Part shown: positions 8,302 to 16,388 of the stretch, in pieces | How the letters are laid out: the number at the start of each line of letters is the position of its first letter | How positions within the stretch are numbered: the first letter of the stretch is position 1 | NCBI RefSeq assembly: GCF_009650765.1 | Contig: NZ_CP045740.1 | Span: 4,688,001 to 4,752,000 of the forward strand | DNA from: Streptomyces sp. SUK 48 | Lineage (GTDB): Bacteria; Actinomycetota; Actinomycetes; Streptomycetales; Streptomycetaceae | Reading direction: 5' to 3' | DNA length: 64,000 nt | Notes under the pieces: model-generated | The model's database searches: none | What the model saw: only the letters and a program-made list of their open reading frames with translations | What the model was told of the DNA's origin: nothing | Translations under genes and position numbers: made by a program

Positions 8302-9882
8302 GTGACGCAGAGTGGACAGGGCGAGGAGCTCTCGGCGCAACCCGCGCACGAAGGCATCGTGCTGCCCTCCGACGGAGGAGAGCCGCTGCTGCCGGGCATG
8401 AACGTCACGCCCGCCGGCGGGCAGGCATGGGGCGGAACCTGGGGTCCCGAGCAGCAGGCGCCGCAGCCCGGAGCGCAGGGCCAGGGCTGGCCCCCGGCGG
8501 CCGCCCAGCAGTGGGGCGACCACGGCGCCCAGGGAGGCCAGGCCCCGACCGGCGCGGGCCCGCTGCCCCCGGAGGGCGCACCGGCCCCGGCGTACGGCGG
8601 CCGGCAGCAGGACCCGTACGGCGGCGGCCGGCACCAGGCGTCGTACGGCGGTCAGCAGCCGGGCTACGGGGCGCAGGACCCGTACCAGCAGCAGGGCCAC
8701 CAGCAGCACCAGCCGCCGCAGCACCAGGCGCACCAGCCGCAGCACCAGCAGCCGCAGTACCCGGCCCCCGGCCAGGCGGCCCCGCTGCCCCCGGCCGCGG
8801 ACCAGGCCACCCACTATCTGCCGCCGGTCTCCGCCGCCCCCGCCGACGAGGGCGCCACGCAGTACATACCGCCGGTGACCGCCGGGGCGCTGCCGCCCGA
8901 GTCGCCCGGCGAGGAGACCCGGTACCTGGGGACCGGCAAGCAGACCCCGCCCGCGTCCTCCGACGCCGACGCCACCCAGTACATCCCGCCGTACCAGGCC
9001 CAGGGGCAGGGTCCGGCGCAGGGACAGGGCCCGGCGCAGGGACAGGAGGGGGACCGCCAGCCGCCCGCCGAGTTCGACAACCTCTTCCGCGGCGGCCCGG
9101 CCGGTGACGCCCCGGCCGGCTCCACCCAGCAGCTCCCGCGCGTCGATCAGCAGGACGCCTATCCGCCGGCCGCCTATCAGCCGTCGTACGACGGCCCCTC
9201 GTCGCCGTACAGCCGGCACGACGACGGGCAGGACGAGCGGCCCCGGCGCCGCCCCTCGAAGGTGCCCCTGATCGCGGCCGTCGGCGTCGGCATCGTCGTG
9301 GTCGGCGTGGGCGCGGGCGCGCTGCTCAGCAAGGGCGGCCCCTCCTCGGACAGCACGGACGACAACAAGACCGTGGCCTCCTCCTCCGCAAACCCGCAGA
9401 GCTCCGGGCCCGCCGCCGACCCGGCCCGCGCCCAGGCGGTCGAGCTGGACAAGCTGCTCGCCGACAGCGGCAGCAGCCGGGCCACGGTGATCAAGTCGGT
9501 GGCCGACGTCAAGCAGTGCGCGAGCCTGGACGGCGCCGCCGCCGATCTGCGCGACGCGGCCGGCCAGCGCGGTCAGCTGGTCACCCGGCTCGGCAAGCTC
9601 AGCGTGGACAAGCTGCCCGACAACGCCGCCCTGACGGACGCCCTGACCAAGGCGTGGCAGGCGTCGGCCGCGGCCGACAACCACTACGCGGCCTGGGCCG
9701 ACCAGGTCAAGGCCGGCGGCAAGAAGACCTGCCACAAGGGCCACGCGAGGGGCACCGGCGAGGCGCAGGCCGGCAACCGCGAGAGCGGCACCGCGAGCCA
9801 GCAGAAGGCCAAGGCGGCGGCGCTGTGGAACGCCGTCGCCACGAAGTACGGCCTGACCCAGCGCCAGCCCACCCAGCTCTGA
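8302..9882 (+). CDS. Proline/glutamine-rich single-pass membrane protein with TxYxPP repeats
   Basis: 526 residues starting at GTG 8302 after TAGGAG at 8291-8296. The first 320 residues are disordered and rich in Q, P, G and Y. They contain repeated short motifs: ATHYLPPV, ATQYIPPV, ETRYLGT and ATQYIPPY. One membrane span (VPLIAAVGVGIVVVGVGAGALL) follows at about residues 322-343. After it comes an outer region with a Ser/Asn-rich linker and a helical C-terminal domain containing two cysteines (VKQCASLDGA, GKKTCHKGHA). The topology suggests a long cytoplasmic tail and an extracytoplasmic domain. The function is not known. The T-x-Y repeats resemble motifs seen in many Streptomyces envelope proteins. 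Confidence 0.75.
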   Translation: MTQSGQGEELSAQPAHEGIVLPSDGGEPLLPGMNVTPAGGQAWGGTWGPEQQAPQPGAQGQGWPPAAAQQWGDHGAQGGQAPTGAGPLPPEGAPAPAYGGRQQDPYGGGRHQASYGGQQPGYGAQDPYQQQGHQQHQPPQHQAHQPQHQQPQYPAPGQAAPLPPAADQATHYLPPVSAAPADEGATQYIPPVTAGALPPESPGEETRYLGTGKQTPPASSDADATQYIPPYQAQGQGPAQGQGPAQGQEGDRQPPAEFDNLFRGGPAGDAPAGSTQQLPRVDQQDAYPPAAYQPSYDGPSSPYSRHDDGQDERPRRRPSKVPLIAAVGVGIVVVGVGAGALLSKGGPSSDSTDDNKTVASSSANPQSSGPAADPARAQAVELDKLLADSGSSRATVIKSVADVKQCASLDGAAADLRDAAGQRGQLVTRLGKLSVDKLPDNAALTDALTKAWQASAAADNHYAAWADQVKAGGKKTCHKGHARGTGEAQAGNRESGTASQQKAKAAALWNAVATKYGLTQRQPTQL

Positions 9883-9915
9883 GCCCTACCGGCCCCGGGG
9901 CACGCGGGCGTGGAA

Positions 9916-11256
9916 CTACTCCACGTCCGCGTCCGCCAGCGTGCCGGTCATGTCGGTGGTGCCGTCGATCCCGCCGACACCCCTGCGGGCCGCGACCAGT
10001 TCGCCGTCCTGCACCACCTGGAGGGTGACGTCGGCGTTCACCATCCGCGGGAAGCCGACCGAGGCCAGCCTGCCCTCGTAGGGCCAGCGCAGGGTGGGAG
10101 TGAGGCCCCCCGTGGAGACCGCGAGGCCGCCGTCCAGCGTCTTGCGCACGGAGTCGGCGCTCACGTCGTCGCCGCCGATCTTCTCCAGAACGGCCTTCAG
10201 CACGGTGTAGGCGATCCAGGTGGTCTGCACCCCGGCGTCCGCGGGGTCGATCCGGTTGTCGCCGAACGCCTCCTCGTTGATCACCTGCTTCATCCGCTTC
10301 CAGCGGGCGTCGTTCGCCGGCGGGTACCAGCCGGTGACGTACGCCCCCTCGTACGGCCCCGAGGAGCCGCCGGTCGCGTTGATCATCGTCTGGTCGACGC
10401 TGCCCAGCACCGTGCCGAGCCGCACCGCCGGATAGTCCGCGCGCTCGCGCCGGAAGGAGTCCATGAAGGTGTCCGTGCGGTCGCCGAGCGCGGGCACCAC
10501 GCAGCCCTTCTTCAGCGCGTCGCCGGCCGCGTACCGGAGCGCCGCGTCGGACGGGGTGCCGTACGCGGTGAGGTCCTCCGCCACCAGCTGGTCCCGCGCC
10601 TGCGGGTGGCCGCCCGCCTTCAGACCGGAGTCGAGCAGGGCGGGCAGCTCGTCGCCCGCGATGCTGTCGGGACGGACCAGCGAGACGGGGCCGCAGCTTC
10701 CCGACAGCGCCCGGCCGAGACCGGCGAGCAGCGCGGGCTGGCCGCCGTTGACCGGGTAGGACATCATCCCGGTGAACTCGTCGGTGGTGACGCCGTAGCC
10801 CCCGATGTAGGGGATGCCGGCGCTCTCCAGCGGGGCGAGGAAGGAGTCGCCGAACTGGCTGTAGGAGCCGACCACGGCGACCACGTCCTCGTCGGCCGCG
10901 CGCCGGGCGCACTTGGCGGCGTCCACGCTGTTGTTGTGGTCGTTGCAGGTCAGGACCTGGAGCTTGCGGCCGCCGATGCCGCCCTGGGAGTTGATCCACT
11001 TGGCGTAGGCGAGGGCCATCGCCGGCATGCCCGGCTTGTTGGTGGCACCGGTGTCCTGCGGCGCCCAGGTCATGACCTTGACGGGGTCCGCGGAACCCGT
11101 GACGGACGGGAGGGCCCCGCAGCCGGCGGTGAGCGCGGCGCACACGGCGAGCGCGCCCAGGGTCAGGGCGCGCGCCCTGCCGGGGCGGCCGGAACGGGCC
11201 GTGGGGGAGGCGGAGGGGAGGGGGGACGTGCGGGTGGTGCGGGGCCTGCCGGTCAT
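9916..11256 (-). CDS. ABC substrate-binding lipoprotein, branched-chain amino acid type
   Basis: 446 residues from ATG at 11256. The N-terminus has an arginine-rich region, a hydrophobic core (ALTLGALAVCAALTAGC) and the lipobox LTAGC, so the mature protein is a membrane-anchored lipoprotein. The mature part has the Peripla_BP_6 (LivJ-like) fold, with DTGATNKPGMPAMALAYAKW, DEDVVAVVGSYSQFGDSFLAP and MINATGGSSGPYEGAYVTGWY segments. No LivHMGF transport genes are adjacent, so it is an orphan binding protein, perhaps a sensor or a partner of a distant ABC system. The much longer upstream frame is not part of the gene, because the signal peptide fixes the start. Confidence 0.85.
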   Translation of the reverse strand: MTGRPRTTRTSPLPSASPTARSGRPGRARALTLGALAVCAALTAGCGALPSVTGSADPVKVMTWAPQDTGATNKPGMPAMALAYAKWINSQGGIGGRKLQVLTCNDHNNSVDAAKCARRAADEDVVAVVGSYSQFGDSFLAPLESAGIPYIGGYGVTTDEFTGMMSYPVNGGQPALLAGLGRALSGSCGPVSLVRPDSIAGDELPALLDSGLKAGGHPQARDQLVAEDLTAYGTPSDAALRYAAGDALKKGCVVPALGDRTDTFMDSFRRERADYPAVRLGTVLGSVDQTMINATGGSSGPYEGAYVTGWYPPANDARWKRMKQVINEEAFGDNRIDPADAGVQTTWIAYTVLKAVLEKIGGDDVSADSVRKTLDGGLAVSTGGLTPTLRWPYEGRLASVGFPRMVNADVTLQVVQDGELVAARRGVGGIDGTTDMTGTLADADVE

Positions 11257-11358
11257 GGAGCCGCACGATTCCCTCACACCGCTAACCGCCGAGTGATCCA
11301 CGGTCGACGGGAGGCGACTCCGGGGTGAATTGCGGGGGTCGATGCGGCGCGCGGGCCG

Positions 11359-11874
11359 ATGAACGTACGATCGGTGACCGTGCAAGGTTCGGAGAACTCT
11401 TCCCGTCGCGGCCGTCGCTCCTCCACCATGGGCGGCATGCCTTTGAACGACATGCCGTGGTGGCGCTGGCGCACACAGGTGCGGTCGGCTCTGCACATGC
11501 TCTCCGACCCCGTCTTCCAGCGGGACGTCTGGCTGGCCGGCGTCGACGGCTACGGCGACGTCACCGACGCCGTGTACCGGCTGGTGGAGGACACCTGGCT
11601 GGACAACTGGTCGGCGGAGAAATACGTCGGCACGATCTTCCGCGACTCGCAGGAGGCGGCGCTCGTCGACACCGCCGTGCTGCGGGTGCTGCGGATCATG
11701 CACCAGGTCGGCCCGGACGCGCCGGTCTCCGCCTATGTCGACCACCCGGGCTGGCCGGAGGCCGTGCGCGCGGCGCGGGACGCGCATGTGCGGATGGCGG
11801 CGAGCGACGGCGAGGAGCCGGACACGCCGCCGAAGAGCCTGGAGGTCCTGCGGATCGTGACCCGGTCCGCGTGA
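11359..11874 (+). CDS. Conserved actinobacterial protein of unknown function
   Basis: Up to 171 residues. The conserved-looking core begins at MPLNDMPWWRWRTQVRSALH (ATG at 11437) and continues through DPVFQRDVWLAGVDGYGDVT and DTAVLRVLRIMHQVGPDAP. It is rich in Trp and Asp. Possible starts are ATG 11359, GTG 11374 (shortly after a TACGAT -10-like hexamer, so possibly leaderless) and ATG 11437. I do not recognise a function. It diverges from the lipoprotein gene, and its 3' end enters a 20-bp tandem repeat that contains the stop codon. Confidence 0.75.
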   Translation: MNVRSVTVQGSENSSRRGRRSSTMGGMPLNDMPWWRWRTQVRSALHMLSDPVFQRDVWLAGVDGYGDVTDAVYRLVEDTWLDNWSAEKYVGTIFRDSQEAALVDTAVLRVLRIMHQVGPDAPVSAYVDHPGWPEAVRAARDAHVRMAASDGEEPDTPPKSLEVLRIVTRSA

Positions 11875-11930
11875 TCCTGGGCCGGTCCGTGTGATCCCGG
11901 CCCGGCTCGCGTGATCGTGACCCGGTCCGG
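11851..11930. repeat. 20-bp tandem repeat, four copies, spanning a stop codon
   Basis: Four consecutive 20-bp units start at 11851, 11871, 11891 and 11911, each close to GTGATCGTGACCCGGTCCGC. The TGA stop of the preceding gene (11872-11874) is inside the second unit, and copies 3 and 4 lie downstream in the 106-bp gap before purU. Copies differ at a few positions. Confidence 0.85.
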
Positions 11931-11980
11931 GGAGCGGACGGCGGCCCGTCGCGGGGGCCGCGTATGGGACCCTGAGTCGC

Positions 11981-12862
11981 ATGAACGAGCAGTCCGCGCC
12001 CGCCGCCGCCCCGGCCGACCAGTACGTCCTCACCCTGTCCTGCCCGGACAAGAAGGGGATCGTGCACGCCGTGTCCAGCTATCTGTTCATGACCGGCTGC
12101 AACATCGAGGACAGCCAGCAGTTCGGCGACCACGACACGGGCCTGTTCTTCATGCGCGTCCACTTCACGGCCGAGGAGCCGGTCACCGTGGACAAGCTGC
12201 GCGCGAGCTTCGCCGCGATCGGTGACTCCTTCCACATGGACTGGCAGATCAACCGGGGCGACGAGAAGATGCGCATCCTGCTGATGGTCAGCAAGTTCGG
12301 GCACTGCCTGAACGACCTGCTGTTCCGGGCCCGGACCGGCGCGCTGCCGGTGGAGATCGCCGGCGTGGTCTCCAACCACACGGAGTTCGAGGAGCTGGTC
12401 GGCTCCTACGGCGTTCCGTTCCACCACATCCCGGTCACCAAGGACACCAAGGCGGAGGGCGAGGCCCGGCTGCTCGACCTCGTCCGCGAGGAGCGGGTCG
12501 AGCTGGTCGTGCTCGCGCGCTACATGCAGGTCCTCTCGGACGACCTGTGCAAGCAGCTCAGCGGCCGGATCATCAACATCCACCACTCCTTCCTGCCGAG
12601 CTTCAAGGGCGCCAAGCCGTACCACCAGGCGCACGCCCGGGGCGTCAAGCTGATCGGCGCCACGGCGCACTATGTGACGGCCGACCTCGACGAGGGGCCG
12701 ATCATCGAGCAGGAGGTCGAGCGGGTCGGGCACGGCGTGACCCCGGACCAGCTGGTGGCCATCGGCCGGGACGTGGAGTGCCAGGCGCTCGCGCGCGCGG
12801 TGAAGTGGCACGCGGAGCGCCGCATCCTGCTGAACGGACGCCGTACGGTCGTCTTCGCCTGA
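11981..12862 (+). CDS. purU: Formyltetrahydrofolate deformylase
   Basis: 293 residues. An N-terminal ACT domain (about 10-95: YVLTLSCPDKKGIVHAVSSY, NIEDSQQFGDHDTGLFFMR) is followed by a formyltransferase-fold domain with MRILLMVSKFGHCLNDLL, the NHTEFEELVGSYGVPFHHIP region and the catalytic segment INIHHSFLPSFKGAKPYHQA. The enzyme hydrolyses 10-formyl-tetrahydrofolate to formate and tetrahydrofolate, balancing one-carbon pools and supplying formate. The domain order and length match PurU closely. It is convergent with the EF-hand gene. Confidence 0.95.
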   Translation: MNEQSAPAAAPADQYVLTLSCPDKKGIVHAVSSYLFMTGCNIEDSQQFGDHDTGLFFMRVHFTAEEPVTVDKLRASFAAIGDSFHMDWQINRGDEKMRILLMVSKFGHCLNDLLFRARTGALPVEIAGVVSNHTEFEELVGSYGVPFHHIPVTKDTKAEGEARLLDLVREERVELVVLARYMQVLSDDLCKQLSGRIINIHHSFLPSFKGAKPYHQAHARGVKLIGATAHYVTADLDEGPIIEQEVERVGHGVTPDQLVAIGRDVECQALARAVKWHAERRILLNGRRTVVFA

Positions 12863-12922
12863 CCTCTTGCCGGTCAGCGGGCCGCTCTTCGTCCTACCGG
12901 TACCGGGCCGCTGTCCGTGGTC

Positions 12923-13438
12923 TCACTGCTCGGCGATGGTGAAGTAGCGCGCGAACGCCGGTACGACGTCCCGCTCGTCGATCTCGCCGTCGCCGTCGGT
13001 GTCCAGGGCCGCGGCGATGGGCCCGGCGATCTCCTGGGGCACCTGGCACACCCGCAGCAGCCGCGCGGTGTCCTCGACGCCGACCCGGCCGTCGCCGTCG
13101 GCGTCCGCGACGGCCAGCGCCGCGTGCAGGAAGGGGCGGGCGATCTCGGCGAACCGGTCGGGGTTGTCGCGCAGCCGCTTGACCGCGCCGCCGACGAACT
13201 CCTGACGCGTGATGCGCTGGTCGCCGTCGCGGTCCGCGATCCCGGCCATGCCCTGCCAGAACGCCTCGGCCCCGGCGTACAGCGCCTGGCCCTTGTCGGA
13301 GCGCGCGGTCACGGCGAACTCGGTGAGCAGCGCCTTGGCCACCGAGTTGAAGTCCTCGCGGGCGATGAATCCGTTGCCGTCCTGGTCGAAGGTGGCGAAC
13401 CGGGCGGCGATCCTGCGCTCGTACTCGGTGCTGACCAT
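12923..13438 (-). CDS. Calerythrin-like EF-hand calcium-binding protein
   Basis: 171 residues from ATG at 13438 (MVSTEYERRIAARFATFDQD). Four EF-hand loops are visible: D18-x-D20-x-N22...D29, D69-x-D71-x-D73...E80, D112-x-D114-x-D116...D123 and D146-x-D148-x-D150...D157. Loops 1, 3 and 4 end in Asp instead of the usual Glu at position 12, which usually lowers Ca2+ affinity; loop 2 has the canonical Glu. The architecture is that of calerythrin and the Cab proteins of Streptomyces, cytoplasmic Ca2+ buffers or sensors. No partner gene is obvious nearby. Confidence 0.9.
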   Translation of the reverse strand: MVSTEYERRIAARFATFDQDGNGFIAREDFNSVAKALLTEFAVTARSDKGQALYAGAEAFWQGMAGIADRDGDQRITRQEFVGGAVKRLRDNPDRFAEIARPFLHAALAVADADGDGRVGVEDTARLLRVCQVPQEIAGPIAAALDTDGDGEIDERDVVPAFARYFTIAEQ

Positions 13439-13606
13439 GTCTGTTCGTGCCGCCTTACGTGCGTGGGGGGTGATCTCGTGTTGCTCGCACGGAGCGTACG
13501 GCGTGGGTGACGGCAAAGTGACGGAAAACAGAGGGTTGTGCCAAGACCGGGGGAATTCCGCGACACGGACGACAAGGACGTGTCCGGGCGCCGCGGGCAC
13601 GGCGGC

Positions 13607-13981
13607 TCAGGCCGACAGGGGGCCCGCTTCGTCGGTCGTGGCGGCGTCCAGGTCCGGGTGGCAGTCGAAGAGGCGGCGCACGCCGAGCGCGCCGAGCACC
13701 CGGTTGACGTGTGAGCCGTCGTCGGCGCCCCGGTCGGGCAGGATCAGCCGCAGCTGCCCCTGACAGGAGCGGATCAGCCGGCGGGAGGCGATGAGCACGC
13801 CGACGCCGCTGGAGTCGCAGAAGAAGACGTCGGAGAGGTCCACGACCAGGCTGTGGTGGCCCTCGGCCACGACGTCGTGCACGCGCTGGCGGAGCATCGG
13901 CGAGGTGATGAGGTCCAGCTCGCCGCGCACCTGGAGCACGGCCCATTCGCCTCTTTCGACGCCGGTCACATTGAATGCCAC
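13607..13981 (-). CDS. STAS-domain anti-sigma factor antagonist
   Basis: 124 residues forming a single STAS domain: GEWAVLQVRGELDLITSPML, then LVVDLSDVFFCDSSGVGVLI. The DSSGVGVL motif (D56-S57-S58-G59) carries the serine that is phosphorylated by an HATPase anti-sigma kinase in this family. It is most like SpoIIAA/RsbV-type antagonists. It is transcribed divergently from the sigma/anti-sigma operon at 14324, and there are HATPase genes at 17443 and 29338. No partner is proven. Confidence 0.9.
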   Translation of the reverse strand: MAFNVTGVERGEWAVLQVRGELDLITSPMLRQRVHDVVAEGHHSLVVDLSDVFFCDSSGVGVLIASRRLIRSCQGQLRLILPDRGADDGSHVNRVLGALGVRRLFDCHPDLDAATTDEAGPLSA

Positions 13982-14323
13982 GGCCCAGCCCCTCCGCTCG
14001 CGGGTTCTCCCGGATCCGCCCGGAACCGGAAGCCGTTCCTACGTTTCATTCCGCGCGGCTGCCCAGCCGCGTTTCCCTGAAACTCGATGCGGCAAACAGC
14101 ACACGATCGTTTAGGAGCTTTTTTCGGTCACGGGCGATCTGGTTTGATCAGATATACACGTGGCGTCTGTGGGGAAAGTGTGAAGGGGGCACTATCACCT
14201 GCGGCGCTTCCGCGGCGGGCTTTGGCACAAAGAGACGTGTCCTGTCGGCGGTGCCGACTACATTCGGGACAACGGTCGCACGGACACCGGCGGGCCGGAC
14301 GACGGGCGAGGGGAGGGGACCCC
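13982..14323. other. 342-bp divergent intergenic region (STAS gene / sigma factor gene)
   Basis: No convincing coding sequence. It is less GC-rich than its surroundings in the middle (about 14090-14190), with TTTAGGAGCTTTTTTCGG and TTTGATCAGATATACACG segments that could be promoter elements for the sigma operon. A GTCGGCGGTGCCGACTAC inverted stretch (GTCGGC/GCCGAC, near 14247-14260) lies further downstream. Specific promoters cannot be assigned by eye. Confidence 0.4.
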
Positions 14324-14902
14324 ATGGCCAAGAAGGACGCGCCACCACGCTGGGACCGCAAGATGCAGCAGCGGCTCGCCCGCGGTGAGGCGGCCGCCCT
14401 GGGCGAGGCGTACGACCGGTTCGCCTCCCTGGTGCACAGCCTGGCCCACCGCGTCCTCGGCGAGGAGAAGGCCGCCGACGCCGTCACCCGCGAGGTCTTC
14501 GCGCACATCTGGGAACACCCCGAGACGTACGACCCGAAGCAGGGCCCCTTGCGCACCTGGATCGCGGCGGTGACACACCGGGTGGCCGTCCAGCGCCTGC
14601 GGGACCGGGAGGAACGGGAGCGGGACGACACGGAGGACCTGGTGAGCGGCGAGGAGGGCCTGGAGAGCAAGGTGCGCCGCGCCTCCGTGGCCGCCCGCGC
14701 CGACTACATCGTGCACTCCATGCCCCTCCCGCTGCGCCGCGCCCTCGAACTGGCGTACTTCCAGCGCCGCGACTACCGCCAGACCGCCGCCGACCTGGGC
14801 GTCACCGAGGACGAGGCCCGCCGCCGGCTCCGCCTCGGCCTGCAACTGCTGTCCACCGCCCACGACGTGGGGGCACCCCCGGGCTACGGCGGTGCGGCAT
14901 GA
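14324..14902 (+). CDS. RNA polymerase sigma factor, ECF-like
   Basis: 192 residues. Region 2 covers about residues 25-90 (LGEAYDRFASLVHSLAHRVL, AADAVTREVFAHIWEHPETY, GPLRTWIAAVTHRVAVQRLR). Region 4 covers about 130-185 (MPLPLRRALELAYFQRRDYR, TAADLGVTEDEARRRLRLGL). Both are arranged as in two-domain sigma-70 factors. ATG 14324 follows GGGGAGGGGACCCC. The stop overlaps the start of the anti-sigma gene (ATGA), so the pair is coupled and the downstream protein is the likely regulator. Confidence 0.92.
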   Translation: MAKKDAPPRWDRKMQQRLARGEAAALGEAYDRFASLVHSLAHRVLGEEKAADAVTREVFAHIWEHPETYDPKQGPLRTWIAAVTHRVAVQRLRDREERERDDTEDLVSGEEGLESKVRRASVAARADYIVHSMPLPLRRALELAYFQRRDYRQTAADLGVTEDEARRRLRLGLQLLSTAHDVGAPPGYGGAA

Positions 14903-16149
14903 GCGGGGCGGAGGAGTTCCGGGCGGAGTACGGGGAACCCCGCGAGCGGCGGATACCGGCGCCTCGCGTCTCCGTGGAGGACGGCGGCGGCCCGCTGCCC
15001 GATCCCGTCGGCCGGGGCGAGGAGGTGCCGGTGCCGCTCGACCTGCCGCACGACGTGCTGAAGTCGCTGCTCGGCGCGTGGGCGCTGGCCGCGTGCTCGA
15101 CGGCGGAGACGGACGCGGTGGAGCACCACCTGGGCGACTGCGGCGGCTGCGCGGACGAGGCCCGCCGGCTGCGCGAGGCGGTCGGCCTGCTGCACCAGCC
15201 CGAGACCCTCGACCTGGACCCGGCGCTGCGCACCCGTGTCCTGGACACCTGCCTGGACCGCCGGCCGCCGCGCATCCCGGTACCGGAGTGGGCCGCGCCC
15301 TACGACGCGGAGACCGCCCGCCTGGACGCGCTGCTCCAGGACTTCGGGGACGCGGAGTGGCATGCGCCGGTGCGGCTGCGGTGGTTCGAGGAGGATGCCC
15401 AGACGACCCGCCGTACGACCGTCGCGGGCGTGATCGCGCACCTCCTGGCGGTCGACGGAGTGATCGCGACGGCACTCGGCCTGGACGACCCGCTCGGCAG
15501 CGCGCCCGGGGCGACGGGCCCGTCGGCCCGCACGGAGGCGTACTGGCGGTCCACCCCGTTCCCGCAGACCCGCGCGGTCCACGCGCCCTGGCGCGAGCAG
15601 ACCCACGCCCTGGTGCGGACGGTGTCCTTCACCGGAAGCAGCGCGCGCGGACTCGCCGTCCCCTACGGCGGTTTCGAACTCCCGCTGCACGACGCGATGC
15701 TGGACCGCGCGTTCGGCTGCTGGGTGCACGCGGAGGACATCGCGGACGCGGTCGACTACCCCTACCGGCCGCCGTCTTCGCGCCATCTGAACAAGATGAT
15801 CGAGCTGGCCGTCCGCCTGCTCCCGAGCGCCCTGGCCGCCCGCCGCCGCTCGGGCCTGTCCACCCCGCCCCGCACCATCCGCCACCTGGCCCCGGCCGGC
15901 CGCCCCGGCCGCACCCTCCGCCTGGAGATCGAGGGCCCCGCCGGCGGCAACTGGCTGATCCCCCTCGACTCCCCGTCCGCCACCCCCTCCACCGACCTGG
16001 AGGTCGCCCACGTCGCCCTGGACTCCGTCGAGTTCTGCCACCTGGCCGCGGGCCATCTCCTCCCGGAGGAAGCGGCGGCGGGCCAGCTCGGCGACAGGGA
16101 GGCGATCAGGGATGTGCTGTACGCGACGGCGTCGTTGAGCAGGATGTGA
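14899..16149 (+). CDS. Zinc anti-sigma protein fused to a mycothiol-dependent maleylpyruvate isomerase-like (MDMPI) domain
   Basis: 416 residues. At about residues 50-95 there is a zinc anti-sigma (ZAS) type element: LLGAWALAACSTAETDAVEH followed by H-x3-C-x2-C (HHLGDCGGC). The remainder is a DinB/MDMPI-like helical bundle (about 145-300, TVAGVIAHLLAVDGVIATAL, HAEDIADAVDYPYRPPSSRH) plus a C-terminal alpha/beta domain (RTLRLEIEGPAGGNWLIPLD). ZAS domains hold sigma factors in a redox- or ligand-controlled way. MDMPI domains are metal and thiol (mycothiol) associated, so thiol or ligand sensing is plausible. It is translationally coupled to the sigma gene. No membrane span is seen. Confidence 0.88.
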   Translation: MSGAEEFRAEYGEPRERRIPAPRVSVEDGGGPLPDPVGRGEEVPVPLDLPHDVLKSLLGAWALAACSTAETDAVEHHLGDCGGCADEARRLREAVGLLHQPETLDLDPALRTRVLDTCLDRRPPRIPVPEWAAPYDAETARLDALLQDFGDAEWHAPVRLRWFEEDAQTTRRTTVAGVIAHLLAVDGVIATALGLDDPLGSAPGATGPSARTEAYWRSTPFPQTRAVHAPWREQTHALVRTVSFTGSSARGLAVPYGGFELPLHDAMLDRAFGCWVHAEDIADAVDYPYRPPSSRHLNKMIELAVRLLPSALAARRRSGLSTPPRTIRHLAPAGRPGRTLRLEIEGPAGGNWLIPLDSPSATPSTDLEVAHVALDSVEFCHLAAGHLLPEEAAAGQLGDREAIRDVLYATASLSRM

Positions 16150-16154
16150 CACAT

Positions 16155-16191
16155 GAAGGGGCGCCCGGCGGAGTACCGCCGGGCGCCCTTC
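16155..16191. terminator. Bidirectional terminator hairpin
   Basis: A nearly perfect 16-17 bp stem (GAAGGGGCGCCCGGCGG / CCGCCGGGCGCCCTTC) with the 4-nt loop AGTA lies between two convergent genes: the ZAS/MDMPI gene ending at 16149 and the DUF397 gene ending at 16207. Confidence 0.85.
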
Positions 16192-16206
16192 GCTGTTCTG
16201 CGTGTC

Positions 16207-16386
16207 CTACGAGAACTGGCGCAGGAAGGCCATCCAGGTCTCGCGGGAGACGGTGAGGAGGGGGCCGTTGTCCTGCTTGCTGTCACGGACGGCCCGGCCG
16301 AAGGGGGCCGTGTCGGCGACCTCGACGCAGTCGCCGTGCTGACCTGAGTAGGACGACTTCCAGAAGGGGCCCTCAACCTCGGTCAC
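16207..16386 (-). CDS. DUF397-domain small protein
   Basis: 59 residues from GTG 16386 to TAG. It has the full DUF397 signature: F-W-K-S-S-Y-S near the N-terminus, then GDCVEVAD, then VRDSK and a C-terminal W-x-A-F motif. Such proteins are usually encoded just after an XRE/DUF5753 regulator and are thought to act with it, in the style of the WhiJ / BldB-linked families. Here it starts just 2 bp after the stop of the regulator at 16389, so the two form an operon. Confidence 0.92.
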   Translation of the reverse strand: MTEVEGPFWKSSYSGQHGDCVEVADTAPFGRAVRDSKQDNGPLLTVSRETWMAFLRQFS

Positions 16387-16388
16387 GA

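Noticed and set aside
11257..12051. Upstream extension of the lipoprotein frame (to 12051)
   Set aside because: The signal peptide and lipobox fix the start at 11256. The extension is antisense to the gene at 11359 and not protein-like.
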